A stretch of DNA of 13,197 nt from Leptolinea sp. UBA1437 (GTDB taxonomy: Bacteria > Chloroflexota > Anaerolineae > Anaerolineales > Anaerolineaceae), in assembly GCA_002329625.1 (NCBI GenBank), contig DCTP01000011.1, positions 31,642-44,838 on the forward strand. The letters run 5' to 3'. This document shows positions 1 to 6,813 of this stretch, one piece after another; position 1 is the stretch's first letter; each line of letters begins with the position of its first letter. The position numbers and the translations under genes are program-made. Under the pieces are notes generated by a model. The model did not search any database and had not been told where the DNA came from. It saw nothing but the letters and a program-made list of their open reading frames with translations.

Positions 1-529
1 CAATAAGTTCATTTGCTACCGGTTTTGTTTCCGGATTCGTTTGGGTATAAAAACTGGCTTTCGAAATTGTTATGCCGATATTGTATTTATAGCCCAGTTT
101 AATTGCCGCTGCCTCTAGTTCTTTCACCAGAGAAAAATCAGGAACAGCCGGAAATTCCATAGGAAGATAATGCAAGCCAACTCCTTCCATCCTTACTGCG
201 CCATTGGGAATAACAATATCCCCAATCCCTACTTTTGGTGAAGTTGAAGCACAAGTACCGACCCGAATCATTGTATGAGCTCCGCAGCGAAATAACTCTT
301 CAACGGCAATCGCGGTCGAAGGTCCGCCGATGCCGGTGGATGTCACCGATACCGGGATTCCATCCAAAGTTCCGGTATAGGTGAGAAATTCTCGATTGTA
401 TGCAACTTTTACAGGATGTTCAAAATACTTTGAAATCTTCTCTGATCTTTCGGGACTTCCGGGTAGGAATACATAAGCGCCAACCTCTCCCTTTTTTATA
501 CCAAGATGCATCATTTTATAGTCATCCAT
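1..529 (-). CDS. Uridine phosphorylase-family nucleoside phosphorylase, copy A (C-terminus cut by window edge)
   Basis: The first 176 codons are visible; the gene runs off the left edge of the window. It belongs to the nucleoside phosphorylase fold family, enzymes that split a nucleoside with phosphate into base and pentose-1-phosphate in the cytoplasm. The visible part matches the E. coli Udp pattern: HLGIKKG near the N-terminus, a phosphate-loop LPGSPER, REFLTY, the STGIGGPST signature, RVGTCAS, and the segment ending LHYLPMEFPAVPDF. It begins at an ATG at 529, with AGAGGA five bases upstream and only 13 bases after the stop of the preceding paralogue, so the two are almost certainly co-transcribed. 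It is clearly homologous to that neighbour along its whole visible length but has many substitutions, so it is an old tandem duplicate and not an assembly repeat. Where E. coli Udp has GQER, this copy has a TQTNPETKP segment, so uracil specificity is uncertain. Confidence 0.85.
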   Translation of the reverse strand, partial: MDDYKMMHLGIKKGEVGAYVFLPGSPERSEKISKYFEHPVKVAYNREFLTYTGTLDGIPVSVTSTGIGGPSTAIAVEELFRCGAHTMIRVGTCASTSPKVGIGDIVIPNGAVRMEGVGLHYLPMEFPAVPDFSLVKELEAAAIKLGYKYNIGITISKASFYTQTNPETKPVANELI

Positions 530-542
530 TTTTATCCTCTCA

Positions 543-1322
543 TTAATTGGCCTGTTCTTTTTTCAGGTCTTTATGAATAACGGAACGCATCGCTTCGATT
601 CCGGTTTTTATCGCATTATGTTCAAACCCTCGCGGATAATCCGCATCATCATTCGAATAACTTTTATAATTTGTCGCACAAATCAAAACCGCAGCGGTTC
701 GGATCCCAAGTGAGGAACCCGCTAAAAACAGAGGAGCGCATTCCATACAGGTATGGGTGGCTCCCCCTTTTTCATATGCTTCCCATTTTGCTTTCAATTC
801 ATAATAAACGGGCTTTGTCTCCGGGGAAACTTCCGTATAAAAAGAATCTTTACAAATATTTATTCCGACGTTGTATCGGAAATTTAATCGAATAGCGGCT
901 TGTTCCAATTCTTTTAAAAGGAAAAAATCGGGAACCGCCGGAAATTCCATCGGTAAATAATGAACACCGGTACCTTCCATCCGAACAGATCCGTTTGGGA
1001 TCATCACATCCCCAATTCTTGCAATCGGAGAGGTAGAGGCACAAGACCCTACTCGAATCATGGTATCGGCGCCGCATTGAAAAAGTTCTTCCACGGCGAT
1101 GACGGTGGATGGTCCACCGATTCCGGTAGAAGTGACAGAAACCAAAACCCCATCTAATGTCCCCGAATAAGTCAGAAATTCACGATTATGTGCGATTTTC
1201 CTGGGATGATCAAAATACTCAGAAATTAATGTTGCTCTTTCGACACTTCCTGGAAGGAAAACATATCTTCCGATATCTCCTTTTTTAATACCGAGGTGCA
1301 TCATTTTATAGTCATCATCCAT
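543..1322 (-). CDS. Uridine phosphorylase-family nucleoside phosphorylase, copy B
   Basis: This complete 259-residue protein has the usual length for the Udp family. Seen in the sequence: HLGIKKGD (9-16), phosphate-binding LPGSVER (23-29), REF (47-49), STGIGGPST (65-73), RVGSCAS (90-96), LPMEFPAVPDF (123-133) and the ribose-binding Met-Glu pair in CMEC (192-195). These correspond to E. coli Udp R30, R48, R91/T94 and M197/E198. The uracil-recognition Gln166-x-Arg168 of E. coli is absent: after DSFYTE the sequence is VSPETKPV (165-172). The hexameric PNP catalytic SDH is also absent (ATNY at 216-219), so it is not DeoD-like. The base could be uracil or something else. The ATG at 1322 has GGAG about nine bases upstream. 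It is the first gene of a two-gene unit whose promoter and paired operators lie about 110 bases upstream. Confidence 0.88.
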   Translation of the reverse strand: MDDDYKMMHLGIKKGDIGRYVFLPGSVERATLISEYFDHPRKIAHNREFLTYSGTLDGVLVSVTSTGIGGPSTVIAVEELFQCGADTMIRVGSCASTSPIARIGDVMIPNGSVRMEGTGVHYLPMEFPAVPDFFLLKELEQAAIRLNFRYNVGINICKDSFYTEVSPETKPVYYELKAKWEAYEKGGATHTCMECAPLFLAGSSLGIRTAAVLICATNYKSYSNDDADYPRGFEHNAIKTGIEAMRSVIHKDLKKEQAN

Positions 1323-1405
1323 TCCGTTTGTGCTCCGTATTTGAGGGTAAATCCACCCTTTTATTTATACTTTTTCCAAAAAGAATTTTTTTGTATTTGA
1401 AAATG

Positions 1406-1420
1406 ACATGGCTGCCAAGT
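1406..1420. promoter_or_regulatory. Operator 2: second copy of the palindrome just after the start site
   Basis: ACATGGC-T-GCCAAGT repeats operator 1 with one mismatch in the second arm. The centres of the two copies (1413 and 1445) are 32 bases apart, about three turns of the helix, so two dimers would bind the same face of the DNA. It covers the region just downstream of the predicted transcription start. Confidence 0.72.
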
Positions 1421-1429
1421 TATAAAAAC

Positions 1430-1458
1430 AGTATATGACATGGCAGCCATGTTGTCAA
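1430..1458 (-). promoter_or_regulatory. Near-consensus sigma70/sigmaA-type promoter for the phosphorylase pair
   Basis: Reading the minus strand, a perfect -35 TTGACA (1453-1458) is followed by exactly 17 bases and a -10 TATACT (1430-1435). Transcription would start near 1423, leaving a leader of about 100 bases before the ATG at 1322. The 17-base spacer is occupied almost entirely by a palindrome (next entry). This is the best promoter in the window. Confidence 0.8.
1438..1452. promoter_or_regulatory. Operator 1: palindrome inside the promoter spacer
   Basis: ACATGGC-A-GCCATGT is a perfect inverted repeat with 7-base arms around one central base. It lies between the -35 and -10 boxes of the phosphorylase promoter. 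A protein bound here would block RNA polymerase, so it is probably a repressor operator. The cognate regulator is not in the window and I do not recognise the motif as that of a named family. Confidence 0.75.
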
Positions 1459-1627
1459 TATCCTTTTGTCATTTCTTTTATCTATTCAACTATGACATTA
1501 TTCCCGTTGGTTTCTTAATCAAATCAACAAAAAAAGAAGCGTTATCTCGCTTTATTCCAATTCTGTTTTCAGGATAATTTCAAAAAACATGTAGAAAACC
1601 ATATTTCTTTTGAAAATTTTAGATAAA

Positions 1628-1654
1628 AATATCGCCGTTCCTATCGGCGATATT
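1628..1654 (-). terminator. Intrinsic terminator downstream of the GH13 gene
   Basis: AATATCGCCG (1628-1637) pairs perfectly with CGGCGATATT (1645-1654) around a 7-base loop. On the minus strand the stem runs into ATATTTTTATC, a T-rich tail. It lies about 135 bases past the stop of the glucan enzyme. The plus-strand side has a run of A that would also give a U-tract on the opposite transcript. Confidence 0.7.
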
Positions 1655-1788
1655 AAAAAATAGACGAGGCTGACTGTTTTTGCGAATCAATTCACAGGGG
1701 CAATGCAGTTTCGTGGAAAACCGCACCATATAAGATATTCCCCTCATATCAAATTCGGAATTCGATTCATCGGGTTCCCGATAATGAT

Positions 1789-3600
1789 TCAATGATTCCC
1801 ATTCCGCTCTTGACTGAAAATCAACAAACTATAAGGTCCGATATTGACAGATCCATGAAAGTCAAATCCGTCCTTTCCGCCTTCGAAACCTTCTGTGTCG
1901 TTGCTGAAAAGCCCCTCAAAATCCTTACTGTATATTTTTGTGTCACTATTCAAACGCAACTTCCAAATCCCTTTTGCCGGCAGTCCGATCACATAATCGG
2001 TTTTGCCCGCATTTCCGAAATTGAAAACCGCTATTATATCATCACCCGCACCGTGTTGATCCCAACGCTGAAATGCCAATACCTTCTCCGCCTCGTCTAC
2101 ATGGAAGACATTTAAAAATTGTCCGCACAAACCCCGAGTTTGGTTTTTTTGATCCAGTCGTAACCGTATCAAATCGCGATAAAGACGAACAATCCCGCTG
2201 AATTCCGTGTTTAAGTCCCAATCCAACGGCACATCATCCCGAAAATAATCCCCTTCGAGAAATTCCTGTCCTTGAAACAACATAGGAATACCCGGAGCCG
2301 TAAAAACCAATCCGGCAGCAAGCGTGGAACGTTTTTGTGCAAACACACCGGTCGGATCGTCCGGATTAATTTCCTGCGGAACCCGTGCTTTTCCGTTCGC
2401 TACTTCATCATGGGATTCACTATAAATCACCCGCCGAAACGCATCGTTTTCATATTTGAATTGAACCGCATTTCGGATCACATCCATTGAACGGGCGGAA
2501 TCATCCGCCACCGTTACCGCGTCGCGAACCGGATGAACAAAATTAGCGTCCCATTGGGCATGAAAACCAGCCCCATTTTCACTGAGTTCTTTGGTAATCC
2601 ATTCGTTGCTTCGTAAATCCTCGGCGATGGAAATAACATGGGAGGAATATGCCCGGATTTTTTCGTTAATGGCTTGCATTAAAGACCAACCATCCGGCAA
2701 ATCGTTTCCTTCCGAACCGTCAATCGTGCGAATATAAAGTGTACTGTCAAAGCGTAAACCGTCGACGTGATACTCTTCCAACCACATTTGAACATTATCC
2801 AGGATATAGCTGCGAACTTCTCCTCTGCCATAATCCGGCCGTGTACTTCCCCAGGGTGTTTCGGAACGGTCATCGTTGTAAAAATAGATTCCGCCCTTGC
2901 CATTTTCCTGCCACCCGTCAAATTGCCAAAGAGATAAATCTCCGGGTCCGAAATGGTTATAAACCACATCCTGAATCACTGCGAATCCGCGTTGATGCGC
3001 TTCACGAATAAACTTTTTAAACCCGTCCGGACCTCCATAAGCACTTTCTACGGCGAAAATATTCGCAGGATTGTATCCCCAAGAGTAATCTCCGGCAAAT
3101 TCGGCAACCGGCATTACTTGAATGGCATTCACCCCCAACCGCTTTAAATGATCCATCTTTTCCGCTGCCGAATCAAAATCACCGGGCTTTTTATCGGAAT
3201 CGGCAAAAAAGGATCCGATATGCATTTCATAAATGGCCAGTTCATTAAAAGGAGGAAGTTCAAAACGATCCCCTTCCCAATCAAAAACCTTAGGATCATA
3301 AATAACACAATTTCCGGCGGAATTTGTCACCTGACGTGCATAAGGATCCATTCGTTCCAATTTTTGATTTCCGTTGCTGAGGACAAATTTATATTCATCC
3401 CCCACTTTGGCATGTGGGATATCCGTATACCAAGTTCCATGCTCTTCCGCCTTCATTGGGTTAGCGGATTCGGACCAATTATTAAAAGTTCCTTTTACAA
3501 AAACAGCATCGGCATGGGGAGCCCAGACACGAAAAGCCACGCCTCCTTCATGGACAATCGCACCCATTCCAAGATAAACGTCGGTAGATTTCTCAGTCAT
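1789..3600 (-). CDS. CBM48-GH13 alpha-glucan enzyme (branching enzyme/trehalohydrolase-like)
   Basis: This cytoplasmic GH13-family enzyme of 603 residues acts on alpha-glucans. The N-terminus is a CBM48-like domain (FRVWAPHADAVFVKGTFNNW, about 23-42). A (beta/alpha)8 barrel follows, then a beta-rich C-terminal domain from about residue 480. Conserved regions seen: DVVYNH (211-216), GLRFD with nucleophile D285, IAED with acid/base E327, and ESHDE with D398. The motifs are mixed. YNHFGP (214-219) and the AQWDANF segment (348-354) resemble malto-oligosyltrehalose trehalohydrolase (TreZ), while SHDEVANGK (396-404) and IAED resemble glycogen branching enzyme. I therefore do not assign glgB or treZ. 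The start chosen is ATG at 3600, with AAGGA seven bases upstream; an in-frame TTG at 3621 is less likely. No other glycogen or trehalose gene is adjacent. Hairpins on both sides suggest a monocistronic unit. Confidence 0.85.
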   Translation of the reverse strand: MTEKSTDVYLGMGAIVHEGGVAFRVWAPHADAVFVKGTFNNWSESANPMKAEEHGTWYTDIPHAKVGDEYKFVLSNGNQKLERMDPYARQVTNSAGNCVIYDPKVFDWEGDRFELPPFNELAIYEMHIGSFFADSDKKPGDFDSAAEKMDHLKRLGVNAIQVMPVAEFAGDYSWGYNPANIFAVESAYGGPDGFKKFIREAHQRGFAVIQDVVYNHFGPGDLSLWQFDGWQENGKGGIYFYNDDRSETPWGSTRPDYGRGEVRSYILDNVQMWLEEYHVDGLRFDSTLYIRTIDGSEGNDLPDGWSLMQAINEKIRAYSSHVISIAEDLRSNEWITKELSENGAGFHAQWDANFVHPVRDAVTVADDSARSMDVIRNAVQFKYENDAFRRVIYSESHDEVANGKARVPQEINPDDPTGVFAQKRSTLAAGLVFTAPGIPMLFQGQEFLEGDYFRDDVPLDWDLNTEFSGIVRLYRDLIRLRLDQKNQTRGLCGQFLNVFHVDEAEKVLAFQRWDQHGAGDDIIAVFNFGNAGKTDYVIGLPAKGIWKLRLNSDTKIYSKDFEGLFSNDTEGFEGGKDGFDFHGSVNIGPYSLLIFSQERNGNH

Positions 3601-3654
3601 TGAATTATCCTTAATTCGCAATTTTTTTGCCGGTTAATTTTTTGAATCCGTAAA

Positions 3655-3698
3655 AAAGATCCCGGAAGATAATCGATATATCTTTTACCGGGATCTTT
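3655..3698 (-). terminator. Strong hairpin with T-run between hydroxyacid dehydrogenase and GH13 genes
   Basis: AAAGATCCCGG (3655-3665) pairs with CCGGGATCTTT (3688-3698), and inside it AAGATA (3666-3671) pairs with TATCTT (3679-3684). On the minus strand it ends in CTTTTTTACGG, a classical terminator tail. It lies only about 55 bases before the ATG of the GH13 gene. It either ends read-through from the dehydrogenase or acts as an attenuator in the GH13 leader. Confidence 0.75.
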
Positions 3699-3806
3699 CG
3701 GTTGTTTTGACATGTTCGGATCAATCCGATCAGCTATAAACATTGAAACGATTTGACTCTTTCATTTTTCTCGTTTAAGCACACCTCAGTCGTGTGAAAA
3801 GTATTT

Positions 3807-3852
3807 GATCATTTCATCCGTTCGTTGATCAGGTTGAACGGATGAAATGGTC
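3807..3852. terminator. Long hairpin after the hydroxyacid dehydrogenase stop codon
   Basis: A 17-base stem with a single G-T wobble (arms 3807-3823 and 3836-3852; core ATTTCATCCGTTC with GAACGGATGAAAT) and a 12-base loop begins 24 bases past the dehydrogenase stop. The clean U-tract (TTTTTT, 3853-3858) is on the plus strand, pointing towards the gene it follows. On the minus strand the tail is only AAATACTTTTC. It may work in both directions or mainly stop antisense transcription. Confidence 0.6.
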
Positions 3853-3875
3853 TTTTTTATGAAATTACTCCCCGG

Positions 3876-4841
3876 TTAATATCCCGCTTCCAGATTGACC
3901 AGATTTTCATTCGGCTTTCCTTTTTCGAGATAATTTCTCAGGTTTCTTTCAAAAAGCTGCAATGTTCGTTCATCGTATTGCGTCGTGAAACCCGCTTGAT
4001 GTGCCAAAATAATCACCTGATCCATATCCCAAAGTGGGCTATCCGGAGGCAGCGGCTCCACATCGATTACATCCAGTCCGGCTCCTTTGATTTTTCCGCT
4101 TTGCAGCGCTTCGATCAAAGCTTGGGTATCCGTCGTAGCGCCTCTCCCTACATTCAGATAATAGGCACCTTTCTTCATTTGATTGAAGCGTTCTTCATTC
4201 ATCAGATATTTCGTCGCAGCCGTGAGGGGCAAAATATTAACGACATAATCCGCCGCATTCAGCAGCTTGTCCAATTCGTCATTCCCGACAATATGATCGG
4301 TATATTCATTCGGCTGTGGAAACTGTTGCAAACCCCAAACTTCCATATCGAAAGCCTTTGCCATTTTCGCGATACCCTTACCGATGATTCCCATGCCCAG
4401 AATTCCGATTGTCTTTCCGTGAACCTCATCCGGCCATTCCAATTGAATCCATTGGTGAGCATCCTGTTGCTTCCCATACTTACGAAAATTTCGAGTCAGC
4501 ATAATCATCAGGCAAATGGTTGTTTCCACAATCGGATTCACCGCCACACCGCCCGCTCGGGTTAACCAAACATGATGCTCTTCCAAAAGATCCAGCGGCA
4601 AATGATTGACCCCCGCAAACCAGGAATGCAGCCACCGGACTTGATTGGGAACCGATAAAATAGCATTCAATAAATCGGGGGACTCCACTCCGACCAAAAC
4701 ATCGCTTTTGGCACCTTCCGAAGCCAATAACTTCGGATCGGCGACAGAATCGGTAAAGACAAAATCAACTTCTGGAAAATCTTTTGTTAAACGACTTTTC
4801 TGTTCATCGGTAACCATCCTATTAAACATTACACGTGTCAT
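3876..4841 (-). CDS. D-2-hydroxyacid dehydrogenase (NAD(P)-dependent)
   Basis: This 321-residue protein has the usual length for the D-isomer-specific 2-hydroxyacid dehydrogenase family, which interconverts 2-oxoacids and D-2-hydroxyacids with NAD(P)H in the cytoplasm. Seen: a split substrate domain (about 1-95 and 290-321), the nucleotide-binding GILGMGIIGKGIA (146-158), and the catalytic set Arg233 (NVGRGA), Glu262 (DVEPLP) and His281 (LAHQAG). The family fingerprint HGKTIGILG introduces the Rossmann fold. The substrate cannot be told: glyoxylate/hydroxypyruvate and branched 2-oxoacid reductases share these motifs. It starts at ATG 4841, with AGGAGG five bases upstream. The dioxygenase-like gene upstream ends 97 bases away, with a possible promoter between, so it may be its own unit. 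Confidence 0.9.
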   Translation of the reverse strand: MTRVMFNRMVTDEQKSRLTKDFPEVDFVFTDSVADPKLLASEGAKSDVLVGVESPDLLNAILSVPNQVRWLHSWFAGVNHLPLDLLEEHHVWLTRAGGVAVNPIVETTICLMIMLTRNFRKYGKQQDAHQWIQLEWPDEVHGKTIGILGMGIIGKGIAKMAKAFDMEVWGLQQFPQPNEYTDHIVGNDELDKLLNAADYVVNILPLTAATKYLMNEERFNQMKKGAYYLNVGRGATTDTQALIEALQSGKIKGAGLDVIDVEPLPPDSPLWDMDQVIILAHQAGFTTQYDERTLQLFERNLRNYLEKGKPNENLVNLEAGY

Positions 4842-4908
4842 TTTTCCCTCCTCTCTTCCTTCATAAGACCTTATTATTTCGAATATTCTTCGATTCGGTT
4901 CGTCTATT

Positions 4909-4937
4909 CTTTAATTTTATTATATACGATTTGTCAA
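4909..4937 (-). promoter_or_regulatory. Possible promoter for the hydroxyacid dehydrogenase gene
   Basis: A perfect TTGACA on the minus strand (4932-4937) overlaps the end of the upstream gene. The best-spaced -10 is only TAAAGA or TTAAAG (4908-4914). A TATAAT lies too close to that -35 to pair with it (about seven bases away), so the exact promoter is uncertain. Confidence 0.35.
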
Positions 4938-4938
4938 A

Positions 4939-5733
4939 TTACCACGCAAAGGCAACAGATCGTTTTCTCAGAATCGCATCATCGAAGATTAATTTTGCGG
5001 GTTTGTTTGCCAGTCCCTGACAAACCATCAAAGGCAGTAAATGTTCTTCGCGCGGATGACAATACCTGGCATAAGGCGCTTCTTCCCATTCGATTAATCT
5101 TTGTTCGCGTTCTTCCTGAGAGAAGTCACCGGTGCAGGTTTCAACCAGCCAATTTTGGAAAGCATCATTTTCCGGATCCGCATATTCCGATTGAGAATCA
5201 AAAAAAGCAAGTTGGTTGTGAAAGGAAAATCCGGAACCGATGATCAATATATTCTCGGACACCAAATCTCGGAGCGCTTTTCCCAAAGAAACATGAGCAG
5301 CCGAATCCAATCCGCGAATTAAAGAAAGTTGAATGGAAGGAATATTCGCCTCCGGATACATTAATTCCAACGGGATAAACAATCCGTGATCAAATCCGCG
5401 ATTCAAATCAATTTTTGCTTGAATATGATTCTTTCCCAGCATTTCGACAATTTGTTTTGCAAGTTCTGGATCCCCCGGCGCAGGATATTGAATCTGATAT
5501 GCTTTTTCCGGAAAACCGTAATAATCATAGAACATGGGCGGATGGGGTGCGCCTAAAACAGTGGGGTGCTGCTCTTCCCAATGAGCGCTGATCACCAATA
5601 TCGCCTCCGGCCTGTTCAACCGGGACGGTAAGTTTTTCATAAAATCGACCATCGCCCGATGATTCGGTTCTCCTAAAATTGGCAGAGGTCCTCCACCATG
5701 GGAGAAGTAAACGATTTGAGCTTTATTTTCCAT
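4939..5733 (-). CDS. LigB/DODA-type class III extradiol dioxygenase-like protein
   Basis: This 264-residue protein belongs to the class III extradiol ring-cleavage dioxygenase family, DODA (YgiD-like) branch, whose plant members open DOPA and whose bacterial members mostly have unproven substrates. Seen: YFSHGGGPLPIL (9-20, metal ligand H12), VISAHWEE (47-54, H51), GFDHGLFIPL (113-122, H116), GSGFSFHN (166-173, H172) and HPREEHLLPL (226-235, H231). By comparison with YgiD, H12, H51 and H231 would bind the metal and H172 or H116 would act in catalysis. All key histidines are present, so it is probably active. It follows the FrnE-like gene by 32 bases and they probably form an operon. The start is ATG 5733; its ribosome binding site (AGGGAA, ten bases away) is weak, which hints at translational dependence on the upstream gene. 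Confidence 0.88.
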   Translation of the reverse strand: MENKAQIVYFSHGGGPLPILGEPNHRAMVDFMKNLPSRLNRPEAILVISAHWEEQHPTVLGAPHPPMFYDYYGFPEKAYQIQYPAPGDPELAKQIVEMLGKNHIQAKIDLNRGFDHGLFIPLELMYPEANIPSIQLSLIRGLDSAAHVSLGKALRDLVSENILIIGSGFSFHNQLAFFDSQSEYADPENDAFQNWLVETCTGDFSQEEREQRLIEWEEAPYARYCHPREEHLLPLMVCQGLANKPAKLIFDDAILRKRSVAFAW

Positions 5734-5765
5734 TTATTTTCGTTCCCTATCGAAAGTCCTATATT

Positions 5766-6389
5766 TCATTGAATTGACTCTTGATTATGAGGCAAATCGA
5801 TTTTCCGAATAACTTGAAGAAAACTATCATAGGGTTGAGCTCCGACGATCGCATAACGGTTATTTATGATATATGTCGGAACACTTTCAATACCCCATTT
5901 TACGGCTTCCGCAATATGATCTTGAACCGCTCGAGTATATTTTCCCTCTTCAACCTGTCGCTTCATCTCATCCGCATCCAACCCGACAGCTTTCCCAGCA
6001 GATTGAAGTACTGGCCATTGTCCAATATCCTGCCCTTTTCCGTAAAAGCGATCGAAAACCTCGCGATGAAATTCAAACCCTTTTCCCTTTTGATTGGCAT
6101 ATTCGGTGGCTTCATGGGCGAACCGGGTATTGGGCAGATGTTTCGGAAAAACCATTTTCAAACCGGCTGCGTCAGCCATCTGCTTTAATCTTTCACTGAT
6201 TTCTGCCATGTGATCATTCAATTCTTCTGGAATATCCATCCCCTCCGGCGGAATATCGGGTCGAAGGAAATACGGACGCCAAGTGATCACCATTGGATAT
6301 TCTTTTCTCAATTTTTCGACAACAGCCTGCCCAACATAGCACCAGGGACAGATATAATCGGAATAAATTACCATTTCAATCAAGTCCAT
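5766..6389 (-). CDS. FrnE/DsbA-family thiol-disulfide oxidoreductase
   Basis: This 207-residue protein matches the FrnE-like branch of the DsbA thioredoxin-fold family. Seen: the redox motif CPWC at 14-17 in YICPWCYVG, an inserted helical domain (about 50-160), and the cis-proline loop ESVPTYIINN (168-177, P171), followed by GAQPYDSF typical of this branch. No signal peptide is present, so it acts in the cytoplasm, unlike periplasmic DsbA. Family members are linked to oxidative-stress tolerance, glutathione-dependent isomerisation and polyketide biosynthesis; the substrate here is unknown. The start chosen is ATG 6389, six bases after GGAGG; an in-frame GTG at 6392 is only three bases from that site. 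It is the first gene of a minus-strand unit diverging from the rubredoxin gene. Confidence 0.88.
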   Translation of the reverse strand: MDLIEMVIYSDYICPWCYVGQAVVEKLRKEYPMVITWRPYFLRPDIPPEGMDIPEELNDHMAEISERLKQMADAAGLKMVFPKHLPNTRFAHEATEYANQKGKGFEFHREVFDRFYGKGQDIGQWPVLQSAGKAVGLDADEMKRQVEEGKYTRAVQDHIAEAVKWGIESVPTYIINNRYAIVGAQPYDSFLQVIRKIDLPHNQESIQ

Positions 6390-6813
6390 CACGAGCCTCC
6401 ATGTGTATAAATTTGATCAGTTATATTTTTTCCTCCACCATTTCTTATTATCATGCCATATTTTTCCATGAATAACAGAATTTAAGAATCAAATTAATCG
6501 TTCTCATTCGCCTTATTTTTTCTGATTTATCTGTTTCTTTTCTTTCTTCTTTTTAAGCCATAATCGTTTGGACAATTTTTATCAGTTGACTCAATTAATT
6601 AAAAATAATTAAGAGAAAGTTGTATACTTTTAGAAGTTAGAAATTTATTTCAAAAGATGTCTGTGTTTCAAGCCGGCTGAATGACGGCTCGTCAAAAAGT
6701 GGTCTGGGTATTTTGAATTCTTCTGATCAATTATTGGATTTTAGAATTTGTTTTTTCTATGATCTTTTAAATAGAAGAGAAATTTGAAAATGAGTCTAAA
6801 GGAGCATATAGAA
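6390..6813. other. Divergent intergenic region between frnE-like and rubredoxin genes
   Basis: This stretch of 424 AT-rich bases has no plausible gene. It must carry divergent promoters for the FrnE-dioxygenase pair and for rubredoxin, but neither is convincing by eye. A GC-rich patch at 6671-6689 (AGCCG ... CGGCT, 9-base loop) stands out in the rubredoxin leader and may form a small hairpin. Confidence 0.5.
6599..6628 (+). promoter_or_regulatory. Possible promoter for rubredoxin
   Basis: A -10-like TATACT (6623-6628) lies 18 bases after a poor -35 TTAAAA (6599-6604). A better -35-like TTGACT (6586-6591) is not correctly spaced for it. If used, the leader would be about 180 bases. Confidence 0.3.

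Larger units (their letters stand above)
1323..1788. other. Intergenic region: leader, promoter, operators and GH13 terminator
   Basis: This 466-base stretch holds no plausible gene. It contains the leader, promoter and two operators of the phosphorylase pair (1323-1458), AT-rich sequence with nothing recognisable (1459-1627), the probable terminator of the upstream glucan enzyme (1628-1654), and about 130 bases of 3' region containing a short inverted repeat ATCGGG-tt-CCCGAT at 1769-1782. Confidence 0.6.

Noticed and set aside
1..1322. Near-identical repeat as an assembly artefact
   Set aside because: The two phosphorylase copies differ at many amino-acid positions throughout, so they are diverged paralogues.
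3148..3603. Plus-strand open frame of 151 codons opposite the GH13 gene
   Set aside because: It is the antisense shadow of a conserved coding sequence; it has no ribosome binding site and no recognisable motif.
3707..3738. Plus-strand TTGACA followed by TATAAA as a promoter
   Set aside because: The spacing is about 22 bases, too long, and no plus-strand gene follows.
3978..4565. Plus-strand open frame of 195 codons opposite the hydroxyacid dehydrogenase
   Set aside because: The minus-strand frame carries all the family motifs; the plus frame has no start signal or domain and is explained by codon bias of the real gene.
6671..6689. GC-rich patch in the rubredoxin leader as a riboswitch
   Set aside because: Only a five-base stem can be drawn and no known riboswitch signature is present.
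6784..6813. Upstream in-frame ATG that would extend rubredoxin by ten residues
   Set aside because: It precedes the clear AAAGGAG ribosome binding site, and rubredoxins begin with the M(K/E)KYxC pattern found at 6814.
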